From NCBI GenBank assembly GCA_006383075.2, contig SMNH02000004.1, positions 310,001 to 374,000 of the forward strand: a DNA stretch of 64,000 nucleotides, given 5' to 3'. Origin of the DNA: Kordia sp. TARA_039_SRF. GTDB lineage: Bacteria > Bacteroidota > Bacteroidia > Flavobacteriales > Flavobacteriaceae. Made by a program: the position numbers and the translations under genes. Within the stretch, counting starts at the first letter, position 1, and each line of letters opens with the position of its first letter. Below, one piece after another: positions 55,544 through 64,000 of the stretch. Below the pieces are notes generated by a model, which was not told where the DNA came from, searched no databases, and was given only the letters and a program-made list of their open reading frames with translations.

Positions 55544-55842
55544 TGGTTTTTTGGTTTATAAGCTTATAAAGTTTAGTCGTTTATGAATCTGTTCAGTATT
55601 CAGTATTCAACATTTAAAATTAAGTTTCAAAGTACTTCTCGATACTATTTTCTTTCAGAAAATCACTCGAAGTGACGCTAGGGTTTTCAAGTTCTAGTTC
55701 TAGTTCAAATTCAAGTTCAAGTTCAAGTTCAAAAAAGTCTTGACTCTTGAATCCTGATTCCTAACTCCTGAATCCATCAAAAAAAAAACCGCCTTACAAA
55801 TTGCAAAGCGGCTTCTGATAGTTTTATAAATCTTCTATTTAT
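55544..55842. repeat. spacer with palindromic element, hexamer microsatellite and terminator
   Basis: No gene. It contains the dispersed palindromic element agtacttctcgata ... tcactcgaagtgacg (about 55631-55677), a hexanucleotide run of aagttc units with variants (about 55688-55735), and low-complexity tcttgaatcctgattcctaac. The hairpin ccgcc / gcgg at 55789-55811 with a preceding A-run is probably the terminator of the BI-1 gene. Confidence 0.6.
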
Positions 55843-56544
55843 TTATTCATTCAAAAAGATGCTGATAATGTACCAGAAAAGTAACATCAACGAAGCGAAC
55901 AATCCTAAAGATGCTGCTACGTATTGATCTTCTTCGTATCTGTGAATCATGTTTGACGTTTGGTATAAAATTGAACCTGCCGCCAATACGACCATTCCTA
56001 CGCTAAACCATAATCCTAAGTGGAATCCGAAAATCATTCCTGCTACGATTAATCCAATCGCTAAGAAACCTCCAATGGTTAAGATTGAACTTAAAAAAGA
56101 AAAATCTTTTCTAGTCATAAAAACAATGGCAGACAATCCTGTAAACAACGCCAAAGTCATAATAGCTGCTTGCGTTAATACAGCTGTTTCATTGACTTCC
56201 GAGAATCGTAAAGCAATATAGATTAACGGTACAAAAATGAACGCTTCTGCAACTACATACAAAAATAATGCTGCATGATGCATGGTTTTGTCCTTACTTT
56301 TTAAAGCGAGTCGTTCTGCATAATTGGTTGCTAGCATGAACAATCCTAGTACTACTAACCAAGTCCATCCTTGAATCATTTGCAAGCCAATGTTTACGAT
56401 AAAATCAACTTGTAAAAAAAGATATTCAACCACTACAAATAGTAGTACTGAAAAGGCTAAGTAGGTATATGTTTTTTTGTAAAATGCTACTTTTTTGTCT
56501 TGTTCTAAAGCACTTACGGGCAATGCTGGTCTGTATTCTTCCAT
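55843..56544 (-). CDS. Bax inhibitor-1 / YccA-family membrane protein
   Basis: 233 residues from MEEYRPALPVSALEQDKKVAFYKKTYTYLAFSV; an upstream TTG is disfavoured. Seven membrane helices, ending with the conserved acidic C-terminal region (QTSNMIHRYEEDQYVAASLGLFASLMLLFWYIISIF). Bacterial BI-1 proteins are proton-sensitive calcium-leak channels (BsYetJ) or protease modulators (YccA). Single-gene unit. Confidence 0.9.
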   Translation of the reverse strand: MEEYRPALPVSALEQDKKVAFYKKTYTYLAFSVLLFVVVEYLFLQVDFIVNIGLQMIQGWTWLVVLGLFMLATNYAERLALKSKDKTMHHAALFLYVVAEAFIFVPLIYIALRFSEVNETAVLTQAAIMTLALFTGLSAIVFMTRKDFSFLSSILTIGGFLAIGLIVAGMIFGFHLGLWFSVGMVVLAAGSILYQTSNMIHRYEEDQYVAASLGLFASLMLLFWYIISIFLNE

Positions 56545-56652
56545 GTATTTACGGTTTTTATAATTACTCAAATGTACTGTTTTGTTTTCAACTCTGCAAT
56601 GGTAAAATGTAAAATACTTGTTAATTTATTCTGAATGATATGGTTATAAAAA

Positions 56653-56684
56653 TAAAGCCCGATACAAATTTGTACCGAGCTTTT
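56653..56684 (-). terminator. terminator of the type IX-secreted protein gene
   Basis: aaagcccgatacaaa / tttgtaccgagcttt hairpin, about 20 bp beyond the stop codon at 56706. Confidence 0.7.
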
Positions 56685-56705
56685 GTAGTCTAGCAATCGT
56701 TTGAT

Positions 56706-59700
56706 TTACTGCTTGATAAACTTTTTGGTGAATGTGTTGTATCCGTCAGAAACTTCTAAAATATAAATCCCAGATGCCAACTGATTGACGCGTATTTGCT
56801 CTTCTGCTTTTCCAGAAGCTACCGTTTGTCCGTACACATTTTTTATTGCGTAGGTTTGTGGTGTTCCTTTGTCCAATCGGATGTATAACATCGCTTCTTT
56901 AACTGGATTTGGGAAGATGGTCAAGTTATTTTCTTCTAAAGAAACAGCAGTGGTTTCCTCATTCGTTTCTTTGGTATTTGTGGTTTCTTGTCGCGCAGCT
57001 AGTGTCGTGTTTAGTGCGATGCTATCAATCGCTACATCTGCTTGCCAAGTGCCGCCCGTAACTCTGTTGAAGCGGAATTGCACGCTTTGTCCAGCATATT
57101 CAGAAACATCAACCGTCACAGCATTCCATTGATTGCCTTTATTGCCAGTTGCTGACCAAATCGTTGTCCATGAAGCGGCGTTGTCACTGCTGATATCTAA
57201 CGATATTGTTCCCATATCGTTAGCGCCATACATGTGATAGCTAAAGCTAAAAGAAGCGTTCACTTCATTCGTTAAATCGTAGCAAGGCGAATTGATAATC
57301 GCTTGTTTGTTAGGATAACCTGTTCCGTTTCCAGAGGCTTCTACATAAATATAAAAACTGCCAGAAGTCGCACTTGATGGACCTGTTCTTCTGGAAGGTG
57401 TTGTACCTGTACGAAGTGTCCAATCAATATCATCCTGTGATGATTGTTTCCACGCGCCTAGCGTATTTTCATAACTTTGGTTGTATGGAAACGTTTCAAC
57501 ACCGTTGATACAACCAATTACTATTTCTTCCACAATTACGGTACGTGTTACTTCTGCAGCAGTGTTTCCAGCGGTATCTCTTACGTTATAAAATAATGTG
57601 TACGTTCCAGCGACAGCTGTATTTACACTTCCCGTAACTTCAATAATATCCGTAATGTCACCATCTACATTGTCTAAAGCTGTAGCACCAGCATCAGTAT
57701 ACGTTTCATTTACAAATAACTGTACAGGATTGTCGCCAAGTAAGGTTATAATTGGCTCCAACGTGTCTTGACTCGCAGAAACGATATTTACTGTATAGTC
57801 TTCTACTTCTCCGTAATTAAATGTTTCACAAGCAGTTGGTATACCATTATATTTCATTGAGATACGCATTCTTGTCGTTCCATTTGGTGCAGATGTTGGT
57901 ATGGTGATTATTGTACTTACTGGAGATTCTGTAGTGCTTGCTTGTGTCCAAATTTGTTCTCCAGCATCAGTAAAATCGCCATCTTGATTGTAATCAATCC
58001 ACGCGGCATACGCTTCTCCATACGCTGTTCCTGGCCACGTTGGTGTTACGGTAAGCACATATTGTCCATTTTTTACTAAATCCGTAGATATATTGGTAAA
58101 ATCTGAATAGACTTGTGCACCAGAAGCATTGTTAATATCGCCAATCTGTACGTTGCTAATATACTCTTCGTTGACATTAGAACTTTGCGAAGTGCAATAA
58201 TTAAGTGTCACGTCATCCAAAGTGGTAATGGTAACTTCGTTGCTTTCGGCAGATTCGTTTCCTGCAGAATCTAAAGCGGTTAACTTGAATGTGTAGCTTG
58301 TGTTTGGTGTTAAATTTTCGACCACATAATTGGTTACTTGCGGAATAGTTTCCCGAAACGTACCATTTTGATAGATATTATATCCTACCACATCTACATT
58401 ATCGGTAGAAGTTGTCCACATTAAATCCGTTGTAGTTTGCGAGGTATTAAAAGCACTCAGTCCTGATGGCGCTGTTGGCGGTTCGGTATCTTGCGAAATA
58501 TCTGAAACGATAGAAATAGTTTGCGAAGAAGAAAAGTAACCACAAGTTCCTGCACTATAGGTGATAACATAATCGCCAGGCGTTGAGTTTGCGGTGTCAA
58601 TTTCGCCAGTTGACGGATTAATTGCCAATCCCGCTGGAGCGGAAAATACTCCATTAGCAACTCCCGTAACAATTGGTGACGGATTCGGTCCGTTGACAGC
58701 ATACATACTTGCCAAATATCCAAAGTTTGCAAAATCGTTGTAATGTGTGTTGATAAAGTTTAATACGACTGCCGCATAATCTTTCGCAAACGGAACTAAG
58801 GTTTGCGGACGCGAATCGTAGACTTGCCCGTTATAGGTTCCTAAATCGCGCACACGGCGATTGACTTCCGTCATAATTCCGTCAATGGTTCCTGCGCCTC
58901 CAACACCGCCACTGGTACCGTTTCCAGAGCCGTGACGACGATTATTGTAAAAGTCTCCATCAAAATAAGCATTGCTATACGGACGTGTATCGTCACAACT
59001 TGTTGCCCCGTTATTTGTAGCACTTGGAACGGTTCTGTAACCGCTCGTACTTCCACAACCAGGATGTCCTAAACTCGCATAGAATGTTCCTGAAGCATTT
59101 TGAAACATTTCGCCCAAACTATTATTTCCTCTGACAAGCTCTTCGTGTGAAAGGTTATTTAAGTTATTGTTTACCAAGTTTCTAATGGTAGATTTGTTAA
59201 TGATGTTGGCTGCGTTTAAATCGCCAATATTCAATTCGGTTGCAGTAATATTGTAACCAGCTTCTATTCGTGGTATGGAATGACTTTGACCGTGTAAGTC
59301 AATATACAATCCTTTTCCCCAGTTCGCTTCTACGGAAGCACTTGCCTGGTCTATAAAATTGTGAAAAGCATTCCAATGGTCTGCCGCATTGGCATTTCCG
59401 CACGTAGCTTCATTGATTTCTCTGTTTGGATCAAGTTTGGAGCGATGTAAATTGTTAATAATAACATGCGCATAACAGCCTGTAAGTTGAAAGATTTCTT
59501 TTTGAATTTCACGCACTAAAATGTCCGTATTGTCATCTCTTTCGTTCGTTCCGCAAGTTCTGTCAGGCAACGAACTGTCATTATCAGGATAAAAAACGCC
59601 TCCAATCGTTTGTCCTGATTGAAGAATTCCGCCGTGTGGCGCTGAAATAATGATGGGTAAATTTCCTGGAATGTACTCAATGTAGTTTCGGGTATCTCCT

Positions 59701-59795
59701 GAAGTTTGTTCATAATACGTAGATACGCCTGGAGTTTGTGCTTGCAAAAAAGACGCAAGTAGACACAACACCATTAGGTGTAAAGTTTTCCTCAT
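56706..59795 (-). CDS. type IX-secreted multidomain protein with N-formylglutamate-amidohydrolase-like head
   Basis: 1029 residues. Signal peptide 1-19. At about 30-345 there is an N-formylglutamate-amidohydrolase-like domain: PIIISAPHGG, DNTDILVREIQKEI, NNLHRSKLDPNREINEA and YIDLHGQSHSIPRIEAG give His/Asp/Arg ligands. Then an Ig-like stretch (~355-430), a fibronectin III domain (~440-530), a GEVED domain (NYGEVEDYTV, ~550-680), a DUF5011-type Ig domain (ITLLGDNPVQLFVNETYTDAG), a MAM-like lectin domain (~770-935), and the type IX sorting domain (NLTIFPNPVKE to YNTFTKKFIKQ). Secreted or attached to the cell surface; likely a polymer-acting hydrolase. Confidence 0.85.
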   Translation of the reverse strand: MRKTLHLMVLCLLASFLQAQTPGVSTYYEQTSGDTRNYIEYIPGNLPIIISAPHGGILQSGQTIGGVFYPDNDSSLPDRTCGTNERDDNTDILVREIQKEIFQLTGCYAHVIINNLHRSKLDPNREINEATCGNANAADHWNAFHNFIDQASASVEANWGKGLYIDLHGQSHSIPRIEAGYNITATELNIGDLNAANIINKSTIRNLVNNNLNNLSHEELVRGNNSLGEMFQNASGTFYASLGHPGCGSTSGYRTVPSATNNGATSCDDTRPYSNAYFDGDFYNNRRHGSGNGTSGGVGGAGTIDGIMTEVNRRVRDLGTYNGQVYDSRPQTLVPFAKDYAAVVLNFINTHYNDFANFGYLASMYAVNGPNPSPIVTGVANGVFSAPAGLAINPSTGEIDTANSTPGDYVITYSAGTCGYFSSSQTISIVSDISQDTEPPTAPSGLSAFNTSQTTTDLMWTTSTDNVDVVGYNIYQNGTFRETIPQVTNYVVENLTPNTSYTFKLTALDSAGNESAESNEVTITTLDDVTLNYCTSQSSNVNEEYISNVQIGDINNASGAQVYSDFTNISTDLVKNGQYVLTVTPTWPGTAYGEAYAAWIDYNQDGDFTDAGEQIWTQASTTESPVSTIITIPTSAPNGTTRMRISMKYNGIPTACETFNYGEVEDYTVNIVSASQDTLEPIITLLGDNPVQLFVNETYTDAGATALDNVDGDITDIIEVTGSVNTAVAGTYTLFYNVRDTAGNTAAEVTRTVIVEEIVIGCINGVETFPYNQSYENTLGAWKQSSQDDIDWTLRTGTTPSRRTGPSSATSGSFYIYVEASGNGTGYPNKQAIINSPCYDLTNEVNASFSFSYHMYGANDMGTISLDISSDNAASWTTIWSATGNKGNQWNAVTVDVSEYAGQSVQFRFNRVTGGTWQADVAIDSIALNTTLAARQETTNTKETNEETTAVSLEENNLTIFPNPVKEAMLYIRLDKGTPQTYAIKNVYGQTVASGKAEEQIRVNQLASGIYILEVSDGYNTFTKKFIKQ

Positions 59796-60168
59796 AGCTT
59801 TTTGATAATTTTAGGTTAAGTTCAAAAGATTATTTTTGGGGAAATAATCTTTTAAGATGGTTTTTATTTTGTGAAATATCCTTGTAGGGCAACAATGCTA
59901 TTTCTGGTTATTTGCTTGGCTATTTTTCAACTAAGCTCATGTTCATTTCATCTGAATAATTGCTAATTTTTGAGTAAAAGACCTTTTATAAAAAACGGCT
60001 TTTTATCGTTTAAATACATATTTTACCGATGAAATACATAATTGTATTACAAAATTAATTATTTAGACAACTTTTGACATTGGTTTTACCTTATATGTTA
60101 TAAGGCAAAAACTTACAAAAGAGTATAATACAGCCTTTTATTAAGGTTTATTTAAGATTTTGCTAAGA
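59796..60168. other. non-coding stretch
   Basis: No gene and no strong structure seen. AT-rich, ending at the terminator of the patatin gene; it should contain the promoter of the type IX-secreted protein gene, but I could not single out its -7 element. Confidence 0.4.
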
Positions 60169-60201
60169 AAAAAGACGCTTTTTGTTAAAAAACGTCTTTT
60201 T
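60169..60201 (-). terminator. terminator of the patatin gene
   Basis: aaaaagacg / cgtcttttt with a further ttttt / aaaaa inner pairing, about 25 bp after the stop. Confidence 0.7.
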
Positions 60202-60225
60202 ATTAAAATGGTAGATTGCTTTTTT

Positions 60226-61923
60226 TTAGCTTTTTAAAGCAGTGATGTAAAACATTGGATTTTCGTTAAATTGTTTCCAATCATTTTCCAAATCGGCATA
60301 CAACGCATCAATAGCCGCTGTTTCTTCTTCAGAAAGCTTTATTTTTTTGTTCTTTTTAAGTTTTAAGATGTAATCCATCAACTTGTAACAGGATGTAAAC
60401 TGTCCGCAAGCAATCAACGCGTCCATGCGGTCTTTTTGAATGTCTTTTTCATCCCACCAAAGTGTAGTTGGCATTTCAGAAGCAATCAATCCGATACTTT
60501 TTAGTAAGGTACTTGGCGCTGGTTTGATATTTTTATTGAAGCTAAACGATTTGCTATACGCGGTTTTTTCACCGTTTAATTCATACACTGTCGATGTAAT
60601 GATTCGATGGCGCAAATCTGCATCCGAATATAATAATCGGTAATTTAAACGTCTGATTTGCTTTAAAAAGATATCATTCACCATAATTACGGTAGAAGAA
60701 ACACGCTCTGTAAGCATTCGCTGAATGAGTCCGACACTTAATTTTCGAAAACTCAGCACATCGTCAACCAACGGCGGCGGTACATTTTTGTTGAAAAGTG
60801 ATTTTACGGAACGAATTATAGAACCTTTTATAATTCCTGCGACCAAACCGAAAATCGTCAACAATAATCCTATTCCTGTGACAATTCCTCCAATAATATA
60901 TAAGGCTGGCCATGCTTTTCCTTTGAAAATTTCCATAGAATTTAGCACCATGAGCAAAATACCAAGGATCAAAATAATCAAATACAAGGGTTTTATTTTA
61001 AAGTATCCTAAAATATTTGACACCACACTTTTTATGCTACTACTTTCGTTTTTCTTTTTTGGTTCGGGTTTCCACGGAATCATTTTAAAACTTCCTACAT
61101 CGTTTACCACGATTAAATCCAGTTCTTTTTTGAGTTCGTCGTCGCGTTTACGGGCGAGACTGATATTCATCATGCTTCCAATTCCCTGATTGTCCGCAAT
61201 TCCGCCATCCATAATTCCGACACCATCGGCAAAACGTTCGAGCGTTTTTACATTTTTATAGGCTGTGGTATTTTGATTTTTTATGTAATCATCTGGAAAT
61301 ACTAACGGTTCAAAACCTAATGGAAAACAGGAAGAAGACGCCGTGATATCGCCCAATTGCAATTGTCCTTCAATTTCGCCTAAATGTTTATTGCTTAACG
61401 GTTTGTTTCCAAATAAGCCGCAATTTTGAAATCGGAATGCCAATCCGAACGAGAATTCTGTCGAATTGAAACATACATATTTTAAATTAGATAGTTTTTC
61501 CGCATCTAAAAACATGTCAAAACTACCTTTATACACGTCCATATCCGCGTATGTTAAGGCAAATGCGTTGATGAGCGAACGTTTTTTATGCGGATTATCT
61601 TTCCAAACTTGATCATCGCCTAGTTTGGCAATGGCAGTTTCGAGTAGTTTGTCATTTTCAGGTGTAAAATTGTTGTAGAATTCCTTGAAAAACGTCTGAA
61701 AGTCAAAACCTTTTTGTTGAGAAGCTTTCGAGTATGCTACTCCAAACAGCGTTCCGCCACTCACGGTACTGATAGCTTCTACATGGTCTAGCAACGGTTT
61801 CCCCTGATATTGAATTTTATCGTAATACGAAACCACGCCCAAGGCAAAAAATGTAGCTCGATAGCCACCGCCACTGAAACAAAGTCCAATGCTGTCAAAT
61901 GGAATAAAATCTTTTGTCGTCAT
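60226..61923 (-). CDS. patatin-like phospholipase with membrane insertion
   Basis: 565 residues. The oxyanion loop is FSGGGYRA (about 17-23). The nucleophile elbow is TVSGG with Ser55 (Thr where most families have Gly two residues before Ser), and the catalytic Asp is in MDGGIADNQG, giving the Ser-Asp dyad. Two membrane helices are inserted around 310-370 (LYLIILILGILLMVLN, YIIGGIVTGIGLLLTIF), splitting off a C-terminal ~200-residue region. Probably an inner-membrane-associated acyl hydrolase; lipid substrate unknown. Confidence 0.85.
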   Translation of the reverse strand: MTTKDFIPFDSIGLCFSGGGYRATFFALGVVSYYDKIQYQGKPLLDHVEAISTVSGGTLFGVAYSKASQQKGFDFQTFFKEFYNNFTPENDKLLETAIAKLGDDQVWKDNPHKKRSLINAFALTYADMDVYKGSFDMFLDAEKLSNLKYVCFNSTEFSFGLAFRFQNCGLFGNKPLSNKHLGEIEGQLQLGDITASSSCFPLGFEPLVFPDDYIKNQNTTAYKNVKTLERFADGVGIMDGGIADNQGIGSMMNISLARKRDDELKKELDLIVVNDVGSFKMIPWKPEPKKKNESSSIKSVVSNILGYFKIKPLYLIILILGILLMVLNSMEIFKGKAWPALYIIGGIVTGIGLLLTIFGLVAGIIKGSIIRSVKSLFNKNVPPPLVDDVLSFRKLSVGLIQRMLTERVSSTVIMVNDIFLKQIRRLNYRLLYSDADLRHRIITSTVYELNGEKTAYSKSFSFNKNIKPAPSTLLKSIGLIASEMPTTLWWDEKDIQKDRMDALIACGQFTSCYKLMDYILKLKKNKKIKLSEEETAAIDALYADLENDWKQFNENPMFYITALKS

Positions 61924-62190
61924 AGGTGTTATGTGAAGTTAGTGTTGTTGGTTCTGTTGTAAAAAGCTATTTCAATCTTGGGGAAGTCACTCAAATATAG
62001 TGATTTTTCTTTGATGTTGTTTTTTAGACTTTATGTTTCGCTTTGCTCAATTGAAAGATTGAAAAATTCAATGATTTAATTCTTCAATCTTTTAATCTTT
62101 TAATTATAAAAACACTCTTTTCCAATTGAAATATAGCTTCTATCAAAAGTCCTTATTTTATTTGTATTTTTGCATACCAAAATATCATAC

Positions 62191-62850
62191 ATGTCTATCA
62201 CATCCAACATTCAAGAATACCAACAAAATTTACCAAAGCACGTTACTTTAGTTGCGGTTTCAAAAACGAAGCCTGTTACTGATTTGCAGGAAGCGTATGA
62301 CGCAGGACAACGTGTGTTTGGCGAAAATAAAATTCAAGAAATGGTGGAAAAATGGGAGCAACTTCCCAAAGATATTTCTTGGCATATGATTGGACATGTA
62401 CAACGCAATAAAGTCAAGTATATGGCTGAATTTGTTTCATTGATTCATGGTGTGGATAGTTTTAAATTGTTGAAAGAAATCAACAAGCAAGCTAAAAAAC
62501 ATGAGCGTGTGATTGATTGTTTACTGCAAATCAAAATTGCGGAAGAAGATTCTAAATTTGGCATGTCTGTCGCAGATGCTACGTCGCTCCTAGCTTCCGA
62601 TAACTTGAAGCAATTAGAAAACGTCCGCATTGTTGGTTTGATGGGAATGGCAACTTTTACGGACGACATGAACCAAGTGCGACAAGAATTTAAACGTTTA
62701 AAAACAACTTTTGACAACTTACAACCTGATTATCCAAATCTTGAAACTATTTCTATGGGCATGAGTGGCGATTACGAATTGGCAATTGAAGAAGGTAGTA
62801 CGATGGTTCGCATTGGAAGTAGCATTTTTGGCGCGCGTAATTATGGGTAA
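62191..62850 (+). CDS. YggS/PROSC-family PLP-binding protein
   Basis: 219 residues from MSITSNIQEY, chosen because TATTTTTG at 62165-62172 and the spacer upstream would be coding with the earlier start. Lys25 in LVAVSKTKP binds pyridoxal phosphate; FGENKIQEMVEKWEQL, WHMIGHVQRNKVK, GLMGMATF and SMGMSGDYELAIEEGSTMVRIGSSIFG are the family motifs. PLP homeostasis protein, involved in amino-acid and vitamin B6 balance. Single gene. Confidence 0.94.
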   Translation: MSITSNIQEYQQNLPKHVTLVAVSKTKPVTDLQEAYDAGQRVFGENKIQEMVEKWEQLPKDISWHMIGHVQRNKVKYMAEFVSLIHGVDSFKLLKEINKQAKKHERVIDCLLQIKIAEEDSKFGMSVADATSLLASDNLKQLENVRIVGLMGMATFTDDMNQVRQEFKRLKTTFDNLQPDYPNLETISMGMSGDYELAIEEGSTMVRIGSSIFGARNYG

Positions 62851-63064
62851 TTCGTTGTTCTTTTTCTGAAGCTTATCAATTATTTTACACTTCATCTCTA
62901 CATAAATTTTAACAAGTATCACTAATTTTTATTCGTAAGAAAAGTAATAAACAATCATTTACCTGCATTTCAACCTAAATTTTTAAATATTAAACGTCAA
63001 TAGGTAGGTAACATGCGTAGGTATTTTTATATTTATAGCGAATTTTAAAAAGAATGCATATCGT

Positions 63065-64000
63065 TTGTACGCAATAGTAGACATAGAAACCACTGGTGGA
63101 AAATATAATGAAGAGGGAATTACAGAGATTGCAATTTACAGATTTGACGGTCATGAAATCGTAGATCAGTTTATAAGTTTGGTAAATCCTGAGCGTGAAA
63201 TTCAACCGTTTGTGGTGAATTTGACAGGAATTAATAATAAAATGCTTCGCGATGCGCCTAAATTCTACGAAATTGCCAAACGTGTTGTCGAAATTACGGA
63301 AGATTGCATTATTGTAGCGCACAATGCTAGCTTTGATTACCGAATTTTGCAAACAGAATTCAAACGTCTTGGTTTTGAATATAAACGTAAATCCTTGTGT
63401 ACGGTAGAACTTTCTCAAAAGCTACTTCCTGAAATGGAATCGTACAAACTTGGAAAATTAGTAAGAGCATTAGGCATTCCGATGAGTGACCGACATAGAG
63501 CTTCTGGCGATGCATTAGCGACGGTAAAATTGTTTCAATTGCTTTTAGATAAAGATTCTGAAAAAGATATTATTCAACAAGCCGTTAAAACAGAGATTAA
63601 AAAGAAAGTTGCTACACGCTTACTCGACATGCTTGAAACCTTGCCTTCTGCAACAGGCGTGTATTATATTCACAATGCCAAAGGTGATATTATTTATATC
63701 GGGAAAAGTAAAAACATCAAAAAACGCGTCAATCAACATTTTACAGGTACGAATAACAAATCGAAAAAGATTCAAAAGCAAGTGGCTGCAGTTACTTTTG
63801 AACGCACGGGAAGTGAATTGGTTGCGTTGTTAAAAGAAAGTGAAGAAATTAAGCGAAAAAAACCGATGTACAATCGCGCACAGCGAAGAAGTATTTTTCA
63901 ATTTGCCATGACTTCGTATGTAGATGATTATGGATATATTGGATTTCGCATTATGAAAGCAGATGCCCGAAAAAAGTACATTACCACGTTTACCAATATG
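63065..64000 (+). CDS. DnaQ-like exonuclease plus GIY-YIG domain protein (3' end outside window)
   Basis: 312 residues visible, running off the window. There is no ATG in the open frame, so the TTG at 63065 is taken as start because it gives YAIVDIETTGG, the DnaQ ExoI motif (DxE), at the N-terminus. NLTGINNKML and VAHNASFDYRIL (ExoII) follow, then SDRHRASGDALATVKLF (ExoIII, HxxxxD). From about 190, TGVYYIHNAKGDIIYIGKSKNIKKRVNQHF is a UvrC-type GIY-YIG nuclease domain. This exonuclease/GIY-YIG fusion is common in Bacteroidota (a UvrC/Cho-like repair enzyme), though its role is little studied. Confidence 0.85.
   Translation, partial: MYAIVDIETTGGKYNEEGITEIAIYRFDGHEIVDQFISLVNPEREIQPFVVNLTGINNKMLRDAPKFYEIAKRVVEITEDCIIVAHNASFDYRILQTEFKRLGFEYKRKSLCTVELSQKLLPEMESYKLGKLVRALGIPMSDRHRASGDALATVKLFQLLLDKDSEKDIIQQAVKTEIKKKVATRLLDMLETLPSATGVYYIHNAKGDIIYIGKSKNIKKRVNQHFTGTNNKSKKIQKQVAAVTFERTGSELVALLKESEEIKRKKPMYNRAQRRSIFQFAMTSYVDDYGYIGFRIMKADARKKYITTFTNM

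Noticed and set aside
62990-63418. 142-codon open frame on the minus strand
   Set aside because: It lies opposite the exonuclease domain of the last gene, whose ExoI-III motifs are clear.

Overview
The window is AT-rich chromosomal DNA from a marine-type Flavobacteriaceae bacterium (Bacteroidota). The evidence is TAnnTTTG-type promoters, a protein with a type IX secretion C-terminal domain, a TonB-dependent receptor with a carboxypeptidase-regulatory-like N-terminus, holA paired with an HsdR-N protein, a ParE/small membrane protein/ParC cluster, a fused E1 2-oxoacid dehydrogenase, and flavobacterial double-Gly peptide precursors. Kordia or a close relative is my best guess, but it rests on gene content only.

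Layout. 1-1010: 3' part of a glutaminyl cyclase. 1147-5860: a degraded mobile region. Two N-terminally truncated tyrosine recombinases face away from each other across a dead IS982-family element. After them comes a short array of single-gene cassettes, a proteasome-like Ntn hydrolase and an erythromycin-esterase-like protein. Each cassette is bounded by its own pair of exactly complementary 10-mers, and long hairpin sites lie between cassettes, which is the organisation of integron cassettes. 5864-11660: an RND efflux operon whose adaptor gene looks broken at both ends. 12970-12984 repeats a 14-bp sequence found next to the first integrase, so the mobile region may extend to there.

13268-28830: mostly core genes (holA, HsdR-N protein, TonB receptor with small secreted neighbours, DEAD-box helicase, class III cyclase, XRE regulator with membrane partner, thioesterase, DUF72, DUF2461), with two lanthipeptide-type precursor peptides that have no modification enzymes nearby.

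28883-34908: an operon, transcribed on the minus strand, for a LamG plus berberine-bridge-type FAD oxidase, a LodA-type quinoprotein oxidase, its LodB-type flavoprotein maturase and a small membrane protein. This looks like a peroxide-generating oxidase system.

35062-47694: TruA-family synthase, envelope proteins, a previously uncalled Cys-rich double-Gly peptide at 38483-38647, topoisomerase IV, a transglutaminase-like lipoprotein and YchF. 48064-64000: M14 carboxypeptidase, fused E1 dehydrogenase, DUF1853, a membrane AraC regulator, BI-1, a large type IX-secreted multidomain protein with an N-formylglutamate-amidohydrolase-like head, a patatin, a YggS-type PLP protein, and the start of an exonuclease/GIY-YIG protein that runs off the window.

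Many intergenic regions carry the same short low-complexity words and hairpins, a dispersed repeat vocabulary typical of this genome rather than genes. No CRISPR array, rRNA or confident tRNA gene was seen.
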